Below, one piece after another: positions 25,837 through 34,249 of a DNA stretch of 64,000 bases. The DNA comes from Brucella haematophila (GTDB lineage: Bacteria; Pseudomonadota; Alphaproteobacteria; Rhizobiales; Rhizobiaceae): NCBI RefSeq assembly GCF_005938105.1, contig NZ_VCPE01000015.1, positions 1 through 64,000 of the forward strand, in the 5' to 3' direction. Made by a program: the position numbers and the translations under genes. The stretch's first letter is position 1. Each line of letters begins with the position of its first letter. Below the pieces are notes generated by a model. The model worked only from the letters and a program-made list of their open reading frames with translations. It searched no databases and was not told the DNA's origin.

Positions 25837-26643
25837 ATGAACTGGACGCTGGCCTCTGCACGGGTCATCGACGCATTGCACCAACCGCAATTTGCGGCGG
25901 ACCTCATCGAAGCGATCCGCACTGTGGTGCCCTTCGAGCATACGGTCACCTTTGCATATTGCGGCAACCGGCGACCAATCGCGTTGCATTCGGAATTCCC
26001 GGTGTGGAAACACAAGGTCATGGTCGAGGATTATCAGGAGGGGCCCTATCTCCTGGATCCATTTTACCTGCAATCATCACTGCCCGGTGATCCAAGCCTC
26101 ATACGTCTACGGGATTTGGCGCCCGACCGATTCTATCAGGGAGAGTATTTCCGCAATTATTATGTGCAGACGGAGCTGGCTGAAGAAATTGGCTTCAAGT
26201 TCAGTGTGGAACCGAATGTTTGTGTCATTATTTCAGCGATGCGAACGTCAAAGCCGTTCTCGGCGCGCGAGCTTCGTGATCTGAATGAGCTGGTTGCTTT
26301 TGTAGCTGCGGTCGGGCGGCATAACTGGGCCGATCTGGCGGAACAATTTGAGCAAACTGCAACCAAGCCGAGAGGAGAAAACCTCTCGGGACTGATCGAA
26401 CGTGCTTTCCGCAATTTGGACAGAAACTCGTTGACCCCGCGCGAGATTGAGATCGTGGGTTATGTCCTGCGCGGATATTCGGCTGACGCGACAGGACACG
26501 CATTGGGAATATCGTCCGGGACTGTGCGCATTCACCGACGCAACATCTATGGCAAGCTCCGTATCGCCTCCCAGGGCGAACTGTTTTCAATGTTCATCAG
26601 CGCTCTCAACCCAACCGAGTTTACACATCAAATTGATAAGTAA
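25837..26643 (+). CDS. LuxR-type transcriptional regulator
   Basis: About 268 residues from the ATG with ACGGAGA upstream (the frame is open to 25768). The C-terminal helix-turn-helix is clear, LTPREIEIVGYVLRGYSADATGHALGISSGTVRIHRRNIYGKL at about residues 190-235. The N-terminal 170 residues form a sensor of unassigned type; aromatic residues typical of acyl-homoserine-lactone pockets are not evident, and no luxI lies nearby. It probably controls the divergent polyamine-type transporter. The last dozen residues (ALNPTEFTHQIDK) lie in an inverted repeat shared with the convergent ClpV fragment. Confidence 0.85.
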   Translation: MNWTLASARVIDALHQPQFAADLIEAIRTVVPFEHTVTFAYCGNRRPIALHSEFPVWKHKVMVEDYQEGPYLLDPFYLQSSLPGDPSLIRLRDLAPDRFYQGEYFRNYYVQTELAEEIGFKFSVEPNVCVIISAMRTSKPFSARELRDLNELVAFVAAVGRHNWADLAEQFEQTATKPRGENLSGLIERAFRNLDRNSLTPREIEIVGYVLRGYSADATGHALGISSGTVRIHRRNIYGKLRIASQGELFSMFISALNPTEFTHQIDK

Positions 26644-26648
26644 ACTCG
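26616..26648. repeat. Inverted repeat at convergent gene ends
   Basis: CGAGTTTAC and GTAAACTCG flank an inner palindrome ATCAAATTGAT with two mismatched bases on each side of it. Looser similarity extends out to about 26600-26664. It contains the stop codons of both the luxR-type gene and the clpV fragment and could act as a bidirectional terminator. Confidence 0.75.
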
Positions 26649-27922
26649 TTGCGGTTTAGCGCGATGTGCAATTGGCGAAAGCGTTGGTCATTGAGGCTTC
26701 CCGTCAGTAACATTTGGCTGATCTGCGGCAGCAACGTGTTGGTCAAAATGGCATCGACCATGCGACCACCCGAGTCCTGCTCAGTGCAACGGCTGACAAT
26801 CTGATCAATCACCGCCTCATCGAAAGTGCAGGCGATGTTATGGTGTTCGGCCAAACGCGACTGTATGCGGCTAAGCTGAAGCCGCACGATGTTGCCGAGC
26901 GTAATGTCCGTCAATGGATAATAGGGCACGACCTGCAACCGCCCGAGCAGAGCTGCCGGGAAGACAGACAAGAGCGGCTTACGCAAAGCTTCGCTTAGAG
27001 CTTCCGGCGCTGGCATCAAATCCACATCACTGGATAGATCGGTGACGAGGTCAGCCCCGATATTGGACGTGAGGATGATGATCGTGTTGCGGAAGTCGAT
27101 GCGGCGTCCTTCGCCGTCCTCCATCCAGCCTTTATCAAAGACTTGAAAGAAAATCTCGTGGACGTCCGGATGCGCCTTTTCGATTTCGTCCAACAAGACG
27201 ACGCTGTAAGGGCGACGGCGCACCGCTTCAGTCAGCACGCCACCTTCGCCATAGCCGACATAGCCCCGAGGTGCACCCTTGAGCGTCGATACAGTATGCG
27301 GCTCCTGAAACTCACTCATATTGATGGTAATGACATTTTGGTCGCCCCCATACAGGGTTTCCGCAAGTGCTAACGCTGTTTCAGTTTTGCCGACACCGGA
27401 AGGGCCTGCCAACAGAAACACTCCGACCGGTTTGTTCTGATCATCCAATCTCGCGCGCGACGTTCGCACGCGGCGAGCGATGACATCCAACGCATAGGGT
27501 TGGCCGAATACACGTTGACCCAGCGCGTCAGACAGTTGCAAGACCGCTTCAATCTCGTTTTTCACCATGCGTCCCAATGGGATGCCAGTCCAGTCGGCAA
27601 CCACAGCAGCAACAACATTGGTGTCGACGGCTGCAAAAATGAGCGGCATCTCTCCTTGTAAGATAACTAATCGCTGCTGCATTTCACTCAATTCAGCGCA
27701 CGGGGCATCAGACTGTCGGAGCTCATTGCTCCTAACCGAACTTGCGTCCTGCCGATGCAATTGAGCACGTCGTTCAATGATCTGCCGAATGAGCGCCAAT
27801 TCCCTCTGCCAGCGATCAGTCAATAGGTCCAGCTCTTGCTGCAATACCGCCAATTCGCTTTCAATCAGCAATGGACGCTCTGGATCTCCTATACCGATTT
27901 TGGCCTCGCGGCGTATGCGCAA
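26621..27922 (-). pseudogene. clpV: C-terminal fragment of type VI secretion ATPase ClpV
   Basis: A 433-residue frame that matches only the second half of ClpV: it opens in the coiled-coil middle domain (SELAVLQQELDLLTDRWQRELALIRQII), then has the second AAA+ module with Walker A GPSGVGKTETALALAE, Walker B VVLLDEIEKAHPDVHE, sensor 1 IILTSNIGAD and the D2-small domain. Full ClpV is about 850-900 residues, so the N domain and first AAA+ module are missing. A stop codon lies directly upstream of the TTG that begins the frame, and the DNA beyond it is AT-rich without ClpV sequence. No other type VI genes are nearby. It is a relic unless expressed as a half protein. Confidence 0.8.
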
Positions 27923-28357
27923 TGATACTTTGTTCCATCACTATCTTCTTTACCCGGAGCACATTTGAAAAATACGAAACACGTCGACGGAGAAACCGCC
28001 TCGCAACGGACGTTGATTTTCGTTCTTATTTCCCGCCATGGAGGAAATATCAAATAAAATTGACAAATCTATAAATATGTTATGATCGCAATTATTTTTT
28101 TACTCAAAAATTAGAATTTATTTTAAAATTTCTTACGTATTATATCGAATATAGAATCATTAAAAATTCATGTTTCCATTTTTATCATAACGCAATTTCT
28201 AATCTCCCTTCAAAACTCCGTCAATCGAATGAATTTCCCCGCAACTTATTTGGCGGGCATTGGAAGGTTTCGCTGCGATCAGCCATCTAGCTGGCTATGG
28301 GCCGCACTTCCATCGCGGACGTCTGGAGTTCGTCAAATATCGCCGAATGACGTAAAG
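27923..28357. other. AT-rich intergenic region without a gene
   Basis: About 435 bases between the truncated clpV end and the metE control region. Base composition falls sharply at 28040-28200, with long A/T runs unlike the flanking genes. No open frame with family resemblance was seen. It may be a scar of the event that removed the front of clpV. Confidence 0.55.
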
Positions 28358-28377
28358 ATATAAACATCTCTTTATAT
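28358..28377. promoter_or_regulatory. Palindrome upstream of the metE promoter
   Basis: ATATAAA-CATCTC-TTTATAT has perfect 7-bp arms and lies directly before a TTGACA box at 28382-28387, with an A/T-rich -10 candidate near 28406-28413. Its form resembles the SahR/SamR-type sites that control methionine genes in Alphaproteobacteria; that assignment is from memory of the motif. Confidence 0.5.
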
Positions 28378-28439
28378 GATATTGACACCCCGCTTCAACT
28401 CAGACAAACTATAGCTGTCGTGGTTCCTCATCCGTTCGT

Positions 28440-28600
28440 TCGGGTAAGGCTAAGAGGGAAGCCGGTGCGTCGAGAGACAAGGCCGGAGCTGCCCCCGCAA
28501 CTGTAAGCGGCGAGCCGAAGTTCATTCATGTCACTGGATCCGAATCCGGGAAGGCGAATGGAGGCTATAACCCGTGAGCCAGGAGACCTGCCCCGGCCAT
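28440..28600 (+). promoter_or_regulatory. Cobalamin riboswitch
   Basis: The leader of metE carries the conserved blocks of the B12 aptamer in order: GAGGGAAGCCGGTG (28454-28467), GCTGCCCCCGCAACTGTAA (28488-28506), a CACTGG...GGGAAGGCG arm (28532-28556) and the B12 box AGCCAGGAGACCTGCC (28577-28592). The exact ends are approximate. Such switches turn off the B12-independent methionine synthase when cobalamin is available. A further GC stem (GCCCCG with CGGGG near 28590-28620) and a CCCC/GGGG hairpin near 28689-28706 could form the expression platform. Confidence 0.95.
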
Positions 28601-28716
28601 ATATCGTCCATGGGCGGGGTGTCCCTGATGTCGCGGTTCTGACCAGCTTTTCCAAGCCGGCTTTGTCACGCACATTCAAATGACCTCGCCCCAACTTGTA
28701 TCGGGGTTAAGTAGTC

Positions 28717-31041
28717 ATGTCTAAAACCACCATCGCAACGGCCACCTTGGGAGTGCCACGCATTGGTCGACGCCGCGAACTGAAGTTCGCGCTTGAAGCT
28801 TACTGGTCTGGAAAGTCATCAGAAACGGAACTGCTGACATTGGCGAGCGCTCTGCGTGCCGCCAATTGGGAACAGCAATGGGATATGGGGATTACGAAGA
28901 TTCCTTCGAACGACTTTTCCCTCTACGATCACGTGCTGGATACAACCGTGATGGTCGGAGCCATCCCCGCCCGTTATGGCTGGAAAGGCGGCGAAGTTTC
29001 GCTCGATACATATTTTGCGATGGCGCGCGGCAGCCAGGGTGAAGCGGCTTCTTGTGGACATGCGCATCACGGTCATGGCGTGACCGCGATGGAGATGACC
29101 AAGTGGTTCGATACCAATTATCACTATATAGTTCCCGAGCTTTCCGACGATCAGGACTTCAAGCTATCCAGCACCAAAGTCATTGATCAGTTCCTTGAAG
29201 CCAAGGCGCTTGGCATTCATACGCGCCCCGTCATTCTTGGTCCCGTTACATTCCTGAAGCTTGCGAAGTCCACTTCGGATGGTTTCAATCCCGTGGCGCT
29301 TTTGCCAAAACTTCTGCCGGTCTATGAAGAGCTGTTGCAGAGGCTTGCCGCCGTGGGCGCCGACTGGGTGCAGATAGACGAACCTGCGCTCGTTCTCGAT
29401 CTCATCCCCAATGAGCTGGCGGCATTCGAACTGGCTTATAAGCGACTGGCAACTATCGCCGGACCAAGAATTCTGCTCGCGACCTACTTTGGCGATCTCG
29501 GCGGCAATCTCGACACTGCCGTATCCCTGCCAGTAGCCGGTCTGCATATTGATCTTGTCCGGGCGCCGGACCAGCTTTCTGAAGTCGTTTCCAAGCTCGC
29601 CCCGCAAAAGACCTTGTCTCTGGGCGTGATCGACGGTCGCAACATCTGGCGTTCGGACCTCGTTTCGGTCATTGATCAAATACAGCCTATTATCGAACAA
29701 CGCGGTCCGCAGTTCGTTGAAATCGCGCCATCCTGTTCACTTTTGCATGTGCCCATCGACCTCGAACTCGAAACCGATCTCGACGCTGATCTGAAAAGCT
29801 GGCTCGCCTTCGCGACCCAGAAGTTTAAGGAACTTGCCACCCTTGGTCGTGCGCTCGCTTCCGGTAAAAGCACGGTCCTGCCGGAACTCAAAGCCGCCAG
29901 CGAAGCCATTGCGGCACGAAAGGCATCCACCAAAGTTCACAACAAGGCAGTAGGGAAACGCGTTGCCTCTCTCGAAGTAACCATGAAAAAGCGCAAAAGT
30001 GCTTTTGGCGAACGCCAGAAGTTGCGGAGTGAAAAGATGGACCTGCCCCGTTTCCCAACCACAACGATCGGGTCGTTTCCGCAGACGCCAGAGGTGCGGA
30101 AGGCACGCGCTTCGTACAACAAGGGTGAGATCAGCAATAGCGATTACGTTGCCTTTATCCGCAAGGAAACCGAAGCGGCCATCCGCTGGCAGGAGGAAAT
30201 TGATCTCGACGTTCTCGTCCATGGCGAATTTGAACGCAATGACATGGTACAGTATTTCGGCGAGCAGCTTTCGGGCTTTGCCTTCACAAAACATGCATGG
30301 GTTCAAAGCTACGGATCGCGCTATGTTCGGCCACCGATCATCTTTGGCGATGTTTCCCGCCCCGCGCAAATGACCGTTGTCTGGTGGAAATATGCCCAGT
30401 CCCTCACATCGCGTCCAGTCAAAGGCATGCTGACCGGCCCTGTAACCATCCTGAACTGGTCGTTCGTGCGTAACGATATTTCACGTGCGGAAGCCTGCCG
30501 GCAGATCGCATTCGCCATCCGTGACGAGGTGGTCGATCTTGAAAAGGCTGGAGCGGCGATGATCCAGATCGACGAAGCCGCCCTGCGGGAAGGACTTCCA
30601 CTTCGCCGTTCGGACTGGAGCGCCTATCTGGACTGGGCGGTTGAATGCTTCCGCATCTGTTCGAGCGGTGTTTCCGATAACACGCAGATCCACACCCATA
30701 TGTGCTATTCGGAGTTCAACGACATCATCGACGCTATCGCCGATATGGATGCCGATGTGATTTCGATTGAAACCTCACGCTCGCATATGGAACTTCTCGA
30801 TGCGTTCAAATCGTTCAAATATCCAAACGAGATTGGACCGGGTGTCTATGACATCCACTCACCGCGTGTGCCTGAGGTGTCGGAAATGACCAATCTGCTT
30901 TCGCTTGCGCGGCAGAGACTTTCCGATGGTCAACTTTGGGTGAACCCGGATTGCGGCTTGAAGACGCGTAAATGGGAGGAAGTCCGCCCTGCCCTCATCA
31001 ATATGGTGGCGGCTGCCAAGGCGCTTCGCGCGCAATTCTAA
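28717..31041 (+). CDS. metE: Cobalamin-independent methionine synthase MetE
   Basis: A 774-residue enzyme that methylates homocysteine from 5-methyltetrahydropteroyl-triglutamate; E. coli MetE has 753 residues. Both halves are complete. The C-terminal catalytic half carries the zinc ligands in IHTHMCYSEFND (His and Cys) and in WVNPDCGLKTRKW (second Cys), and the start of that domain is RFPTTTIGSFPQT. A lysine-rich linker (about residues 395-440) joins the two barrels. The B12 riboswitch in the leader shows regulation by cobalamin, which implies that the organism also has MetH. A terminator follows. Confidence 0.97.
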   Translation: MSKTTIATATLGVPRIGRRRELKFALEAYWSGKSSETELLTLASALRAANWEQQWDMGITKIPSNDFSLYDHVLDTTVMVGAIPARYGWKGGEVSLDTYFAMARGSQGEAASCGHAHHGHGVTAMEMTKWFDTNYHYIVPELSDDQDFKLSSTKVIDQFLEAKALGIHTRPVILGPVTFLKLAKSTSDGFNPVALLPKLLPVYEELLQRLAAVGADWVQIDEPALVLDLIPNELAAFELAYKRLATIAGPRILLATYFGDLGGNLDTAVSLPVAGLHIDLVRAPDQLSEVVSKLAPQKTLSLGVIDGRNIWRSDLVSVIDQIQPIIEQRGPQFVEIAPSCSLLHVPIDLELETDLDADLKSWLAFATQKFKELATLGRALASGKSTVLPELKAASEAIAARKASTKVHNKAVGKRVASLEVTMKKRKSAFGERQKLRSEKMDLPRFPTTTIGSFPQTPEVRKARASYNKGEISNSDYVAFIRKETEAAIRWQEEIDLDVLVHGEFERNDMVQYFGEQLSGFAFTKHAWVQSYGSRYVRPPIIFGDVSRPAQMTVVWWKYAQSLTSRPVKGMLTGPVTILNWSFVRNDISRAEACRQIAFAIRDEVVDLEKAGAAMIQIDEAALREGLPLRRSDWSAYLDWAVECFRICSSGVSDNTQIHTHMCYSEFNDIIDAIADMDADVISIETSRSHMELLDAFKSFKYPNEIGPGVYDIHSPRVPEVSEMTNLLSLARQRLSDGQLWVNPDCGLKTRKWEEVRPALINMVAAAKALRAQF

Positions 31042-31048
31042 CATCAAG

Positions 31049-31081
31049 AACACCTCGTGCCAGCTTGCGGCACGAGGTGTT
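31049..31081. terminator. Terminator after metE
   Basis: AACACCTCGTGCC and GGCACGAGGTGTT form a perfect 13-pair stem around AGCTTGC. It separates metE from the convergent DUF1254 gene and may serve both. Confidence 0.85.
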
Positions 31082-31091
31082 CAATTTGCGT

Positions 31092-32114
31092 TCAGTTTGC
31101 AATCGTCGGCTCTGGAAACTTCCAGGAGCCGTCGAGAATTTCAGCACGTGGCCGATAAAGACGCACGACGTAGTTCCAGTCCTTCATAACCGGCAGGCAA
31201 TTGACAATCTTGCCATCACAGCCCCCGAACTGCACCGAGACCGCACCATCATCGTCCTTCTTGGCAGTGACACTGTTGAGGGCATAAGCATTGTATGGAT
31301 TCTTGTCGTAGAAGCCTTCAGCATTGTAGACGCTGATGGACCAGAAACCATCGACAGGAACATCCTTGACCTTCAGCCTGTAAACGACATTCCCATCGTT
31401 CTTGCCCGGGAAAACGTTGAGGTATCTGGCATCCTTATCGGGGTTTCCACCCCATCCATAGGCCGTACCGATCAGATGACGGATCGGATCAACCTCCGTC
31501 TTTGTACCGAAAGCCTTGTCGAGATTCGGAAGGGTCGATGCAAGAACGAGAAGAGCATCGTGCACCTTCTTCTGGCTGGCGCTATCATATACAGGTAGCT
31601 CCAGGGTACCGGTACTGGCCTGACTGGCTTTGATGCCATCCTGAAGCGCATGCACCTGCTCGATATCCTTCGGGTCATTCGGATCAACCAGAATGCGCGT
31701 GCCGATCAAGACATAACGTGTACCGACCATCCCCTTGTCGAAAGTGTGTGTTCCTGCCCCGTAAACCGTCGTCGCATAATGATCCTGGCTCACGGCCATC
31801 AGCGACATGAAACGCGAACCGGGGTCAGGCAATGTGAAAGTCACGGGACCAGCGTCGAGGTCAAAGATTCCGTAGCTATAGAGCGTGTCGCGATTCAGCC
31901 GAATGACCGAATGATCCTCAATGGGCGCCGGTTCACGATGATGAAGCAGATTGCCAAGCCCCCCGGCCTGTTTCGCGAGACCTCCAATATAGGTATCGGA
32001 CTCGGCCCGAACAAAATTGTCGACCGTGACAGGCGTCGGCCCGGACTGTCCGAAGGCAACGGTTGGCAGGCCAAGAAGCAGTGCAATCCCAAAAACTCTG
32101 AGGTGACGGTTCAT
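31092..32114 (-). CDS. Secreted DUF1254/DUF1214 family protein
   Basis: A 340-residue protein with a signal peptide ending in PTVAFG near residue 22. The N-terminal DUF1254 part has the family pattern DHSVIRLNRDTLYSYGIFDL and the C-terminal DUF1214 part ends in DGFWSISVYNAEGFYDKNPYNAYALNS and NYVVRLYRPRAEILDGSWKFPE. The family is widespread in bacteria but has no agreed biochemical role. The gene forms its own unit; nothing in the surroundings suggests a function. Confidence 0.85.
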   Translation of the reverse strand: MNRHLRVFGIALLLGLPTVAFGQSGPTPVTVDNFVRAESDTYIGGLAKQAGGLGNLLHHREPAPIEDHSVIRLNRDTLYSYGIFDLDAGPVTFTLPDPGSRFMSLMAVSQDHYATTVYGAGTHTFDKGMVGTRYVLIGTRILVDPNDPKDIEQVHALQDGIKASQASTGTLELPVYDSASQKKVHDALLVLASTLPNLDKAFGTKTEVDPIRHLIGTAYGWGGNPDKDARYLNVFPGKNDGNVVYRLKVKDVPVDGFWSISVYNAEGFYDKNPYNAYALNSVTAKKDDDGAVSVQFGGCDGKIVNCLPVMKDWNYVVRLYRPRAEILDGSWKFPEPTIAN

Positions 32115-32244
32115 AAGCGGCTCCGATGTTAGACCGGAAATATCCTAGGAGACCGTCATCGGTCCCGAGAAGTACGCAACGGTAAATGCCACTGCAAAGC
32201 CTCGACTATCAGGCTGTCTGGATCAGCCGAGGCCAGCAATAAAA

Positions 32245-32263
32245 CCGCTTCCGTTTAAAGCGG
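32245..32263 (-). terminator. Terminator of the MerR/CMD operon
   Basis: On the minus strand CCGCTT and AAGCGG pair around a seven-base loop and are followed by TTTTATT, 42 bases after the stop of the carboxymuconolactone decarboxylase gene. Confidence 0.6.
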
Positions 32264-32304
32264 CATAGCAATTCTCGTCCGGTCGCTTATGCCGCGCCCT
32301 CCTG

Positions 32305-32694
32305 TCAGGCGGCAAAGACTTCCTTGGCCGCAAAAAGCCCGTTAAGCGCTGCGGGGAAACCGGCATAGACCGCCATCTGTATGATGACCTCGATGATCTC
32401 AGCCTTTGTCAAGCCGACATTCAGTCCCGCTTCTATATGCACTTTCAGTTGTGGGGTAGCAGTTCCCAACGCAGTCAGCGCTGCAACAGTCGCAATCTCG
32501 CGAGCACGCAGATCGAGACCGGGGCGACTGTAAATATCGCCAAACCCGAACTCAAAAACGTAATTTGCAAAGTCCGGCGCAATGTCAGCCAAAGCGGCAA
32601 TGACATTATGGCCAGCTTGGCCATCGATTTCAGCGAGTGCGCGCTTGCCGCGTTCCAGACGGCTTTCTTCGCGGTTCGGGAATTGATGCGTCAT
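32305..32694 (-). CDS. Carboxymuconolactone decarboxylase family protein
   Basis: A 129-residue all-helical CMD-domain protein: DFANYVFEFGFGDIYSRPGLDLRAREIATVAALTALG followed by LKVHIEAGLNVGLTKAEIIEVIIQMAVYAGFPAALNGL. The AhpD-type CxxC redox pair is absent, so it is closer to the gamma-carboxymuconolactone decarboxylase type; in this form many members have no proven substrate. It starts 65 bases inside the end of the MerR gene, behind AGAGGA, so the two are coupled and the regulator likely controls it. Confidence 0.88.
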   Translation of the reverse strand: MTHQFPNREESRLERGKRALAEIDGQAGHNVIAALADIAPDFANYVFEFGFGDIYSRPGLDLRAREIATVAALTALGTATPQLKVHIEAGLNVGLTKAEIIEVIIQMAVYAGFPAALNGLFAAKEVFAA

Positions 32695-33058
32695 AGTCTT
32701 TCATCCTCTGTTCGTTGCCGGCATATCCAGCAATCTTGGTATCGAGGACGACAAGGCAGGCTTGCAGTTTGGCCACATGTGCACGAACACGTTCGCGGTG
32801 CTGTTCAAGCAACGCACCACGTTCAGCTTCCGTACCGACGCCGCGCTCCCGCATAGCTGCGTAGTGCAGCATTTCCCGAATAGGCATTCCGGTCATTTTA
32901 AGACGGTCCAGAAATTCTATCCAGGTCAGGATCGATGCGTCGTAATCACGCTGGCCTGATTGATCTCTGTCAGCAAAGGGAAGCAGCCCGATCCGTTCAT
33001 AATAACGGATGGTATAGGCCGACAGTCCTGAGCGCTTTGCCAACTCGCCAATCTTCAT
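32630..33058 (-). CDS. MerR family transcriptional regulator
   Basis: About 142 residues starting at ATG behind AAAGGG (a GTG one codon earlier is less likely). The N-terminal winged helix-turn-helix IGELAKRSGLSAYTIRYYERIGLL is followed by the MerR dimerisation helix (about residues 80-120). No metal-binding cysteines of the CueR/ZntR kind are present, only one Cys, so it belongs to the organic-stress or aldehyde-responsive group. Its own promoter shows the 19-base spacer typical of MerR-activated promoters. Confidence 0.9.
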   Translation of the reverse strand: MKIGELAKRSGLSAYTIRYYERIGLLPFADRDQSGQRDYDASILTWIEFLDRLKMTGMPIREMLHYAAMRERGVGTEAERGALLEQHRERVRAHVAKLQACLVVLDTKIAGYAGNEQRMKDYDASIPEPRRKPSGTRQARTR

Positions 33059-33088
33059 CACAGCCCTTCTTTCGTCACGACGCAGAAG

Positions 33089-33119
33089 AAGCTAATTGTT
33101 AGAGTGCGCTCTAAGTCAA
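33089..33119 (-). promoter_or_regulatory. MerR-type promoter with 19-bp spacer and dyad
   Basis: On the minus strand TTGACT (33114-33119) and TAGCTT (33089-33094) are separated by 19 bases, and the dyad TTAGAG-N4-CTCTAA (33099-33114) fills the spacer. This is the classical layout for activation by MerR proteins through DNA untwisting. Confidence 0.75.
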
Positions 33120-33262
33120 TAGGCTTTCGACAAAATCGTGCACGTCAGAAGTTCAGCTCGATCTCAGCAGCAACATCGCACCTAAAGTTGATCTCACTCG
33201 ATTAGGTCAGGCCGCTTTAAACTTCGTTTCACGCCGTTTCCGTCACACATTCGATATCAACC

Positions 33263-34249
33263 TCAAGAATTCACGAATTCTTCGGCGACTGAACGAATGC
33301 CCGCACCGTCCAATTTGTAATGCGCATAGAGATGGGTCGGTGGCGCAATGAGGCTGTATTCGTCATAGATTCCGTGACGTTTGAGTTTCACACCAGCGCC
33401 TTCATCGGCCAGAACCTCGGCCACAGCCGCACCAAGCCCGCCCAGCACATTGTGCTCTTCGACAGTCATCATTTTCTTCGTGCGCGAAGCAGCAGAAAGT
33501 ATAGCTTCCCGGTCGAGGGGCTTGATCGAAGCCATATCGATCACCCCGACAGAGCGGCCATTGGCATTCATCGCGCGGGCAGTTTCGAGCGCACCGTGAA
33601 CCGCCATACCACAGGCAATAATCGTCAGCTCTTCCCCTTGGATATGCTCATGAGCCTTACCGAAAACGAAGGGCGTATCCTTGTCGTAAACAACTGGATC
33701 GCGACCCCGGCCAATACGGAAATAGATCGGCCGATCATGATTGGCCGAGGCGCGAATGGCTGCTTCTAGCTGAGCACCGTCGGCTGGCGAGACGACGGAG
33801 AGATCGGCGATCGAGCGCATCGTTGCTATGTCTTCGGTCGCATGGTGTGACGTCCCGTAGAACCCGAGTGAAATGCCAGTGTGATGGCCGATCATTCGCA
33901 CCGGCTGCGCGGAATAAGCAACGTCCATGCGGATCTGCTCGCAGGCAAGCAATGCGATGAAAGAAGCAAAAGTCGCAATGAAAGGCGTGACACCGCAGGT
34001 CGCAATACCAGCTGCCGTACTCACCATATTCTGCTCGGATATGCCGAAGGAAATGTATCGATCAGGGTAGACTGACGCGAACCGATTGAGACCGTTCGAA
34101 TATTGCAGATCGGCAGAACCCGCGACGACATTATGCCCGGCTTTGACGAGGTCGATAAGGCCATTCGAGAGATGATCAAGGCCGGGATTTGCTGCGTTCA
34201 AGCCGCGATACTGCCAGGAACTTGGGGAAAGCGATTGGCTCATGGTCAA
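33263..34249 (-). CDS. Transketolase, C-terminal subunit
   Basis: A 328-residue protein corresponding to the Pyr and C-terminal domains of transketolase. The catalytic glutamate lies in ISFGISEQNMVSTAAGIA near residue 73-90, and the C-terminal domain carries VGVIDMASIKPLD and MMTVEEHNVLGGLGAAVAE. It overlaps the N-terminal subunit gene by four bases (ATGA), so the two chains form one split enzyme that moves a two-carbon ketol unit using thiamine diphosphate. It is the last gene of the nine-gene operon beginning with the 2-oxoacid dehydrogenase. Confidence 0.92.
   Translation of the reverse strand: MTMSQSLSPSSWQYRGLNAANPGLDHLSNGLIDLVKAGHNVVAGSADLQYSNGLNRFASVYPDRYISFGISEQNMVSTAAGIATCGVTPFIATFASFIALLACEQIRMDVAYSAQPVRMIGHHTGISLGFYGTSHHATEDIATMRSIADLSVVSPADGAQLEAAIRASANHDRPIYFRIGRGRDPVVYDKDTPFVFGKAHEHIQGEELTIIACGMAVHGALETARAMNANGRSVGVIDMASIKPLDREAILSAASRTKKMMTVEEHNVLGGLGAAVAEVLADEGAGVKLKRHGIYDEYSLIAPPTHLYAHYKLDGAGIRSVAEEFVNS

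Noticed and set aside
25837-26643. LuxR-type regulator as a quorum-sensing receptor
   Set aside because: No luxI-type gene is nearby and the acyl-homoserine-lactone pocket residues are not evident; control of the adjacent transporter is more likely.
26621-27922. Evidence for a type VI secretion cluster
   Set aside because: Only the C-terminal half of ClpV is present; no Tss, Hcp or VgrG genes occur in the window.
28040-28200. AT-rich stretch as a phage attachment site or replication origin
   Set aside because: No integrase, tRNA gene, iterons or dnaA boxes are near; low GC alone is not enough.
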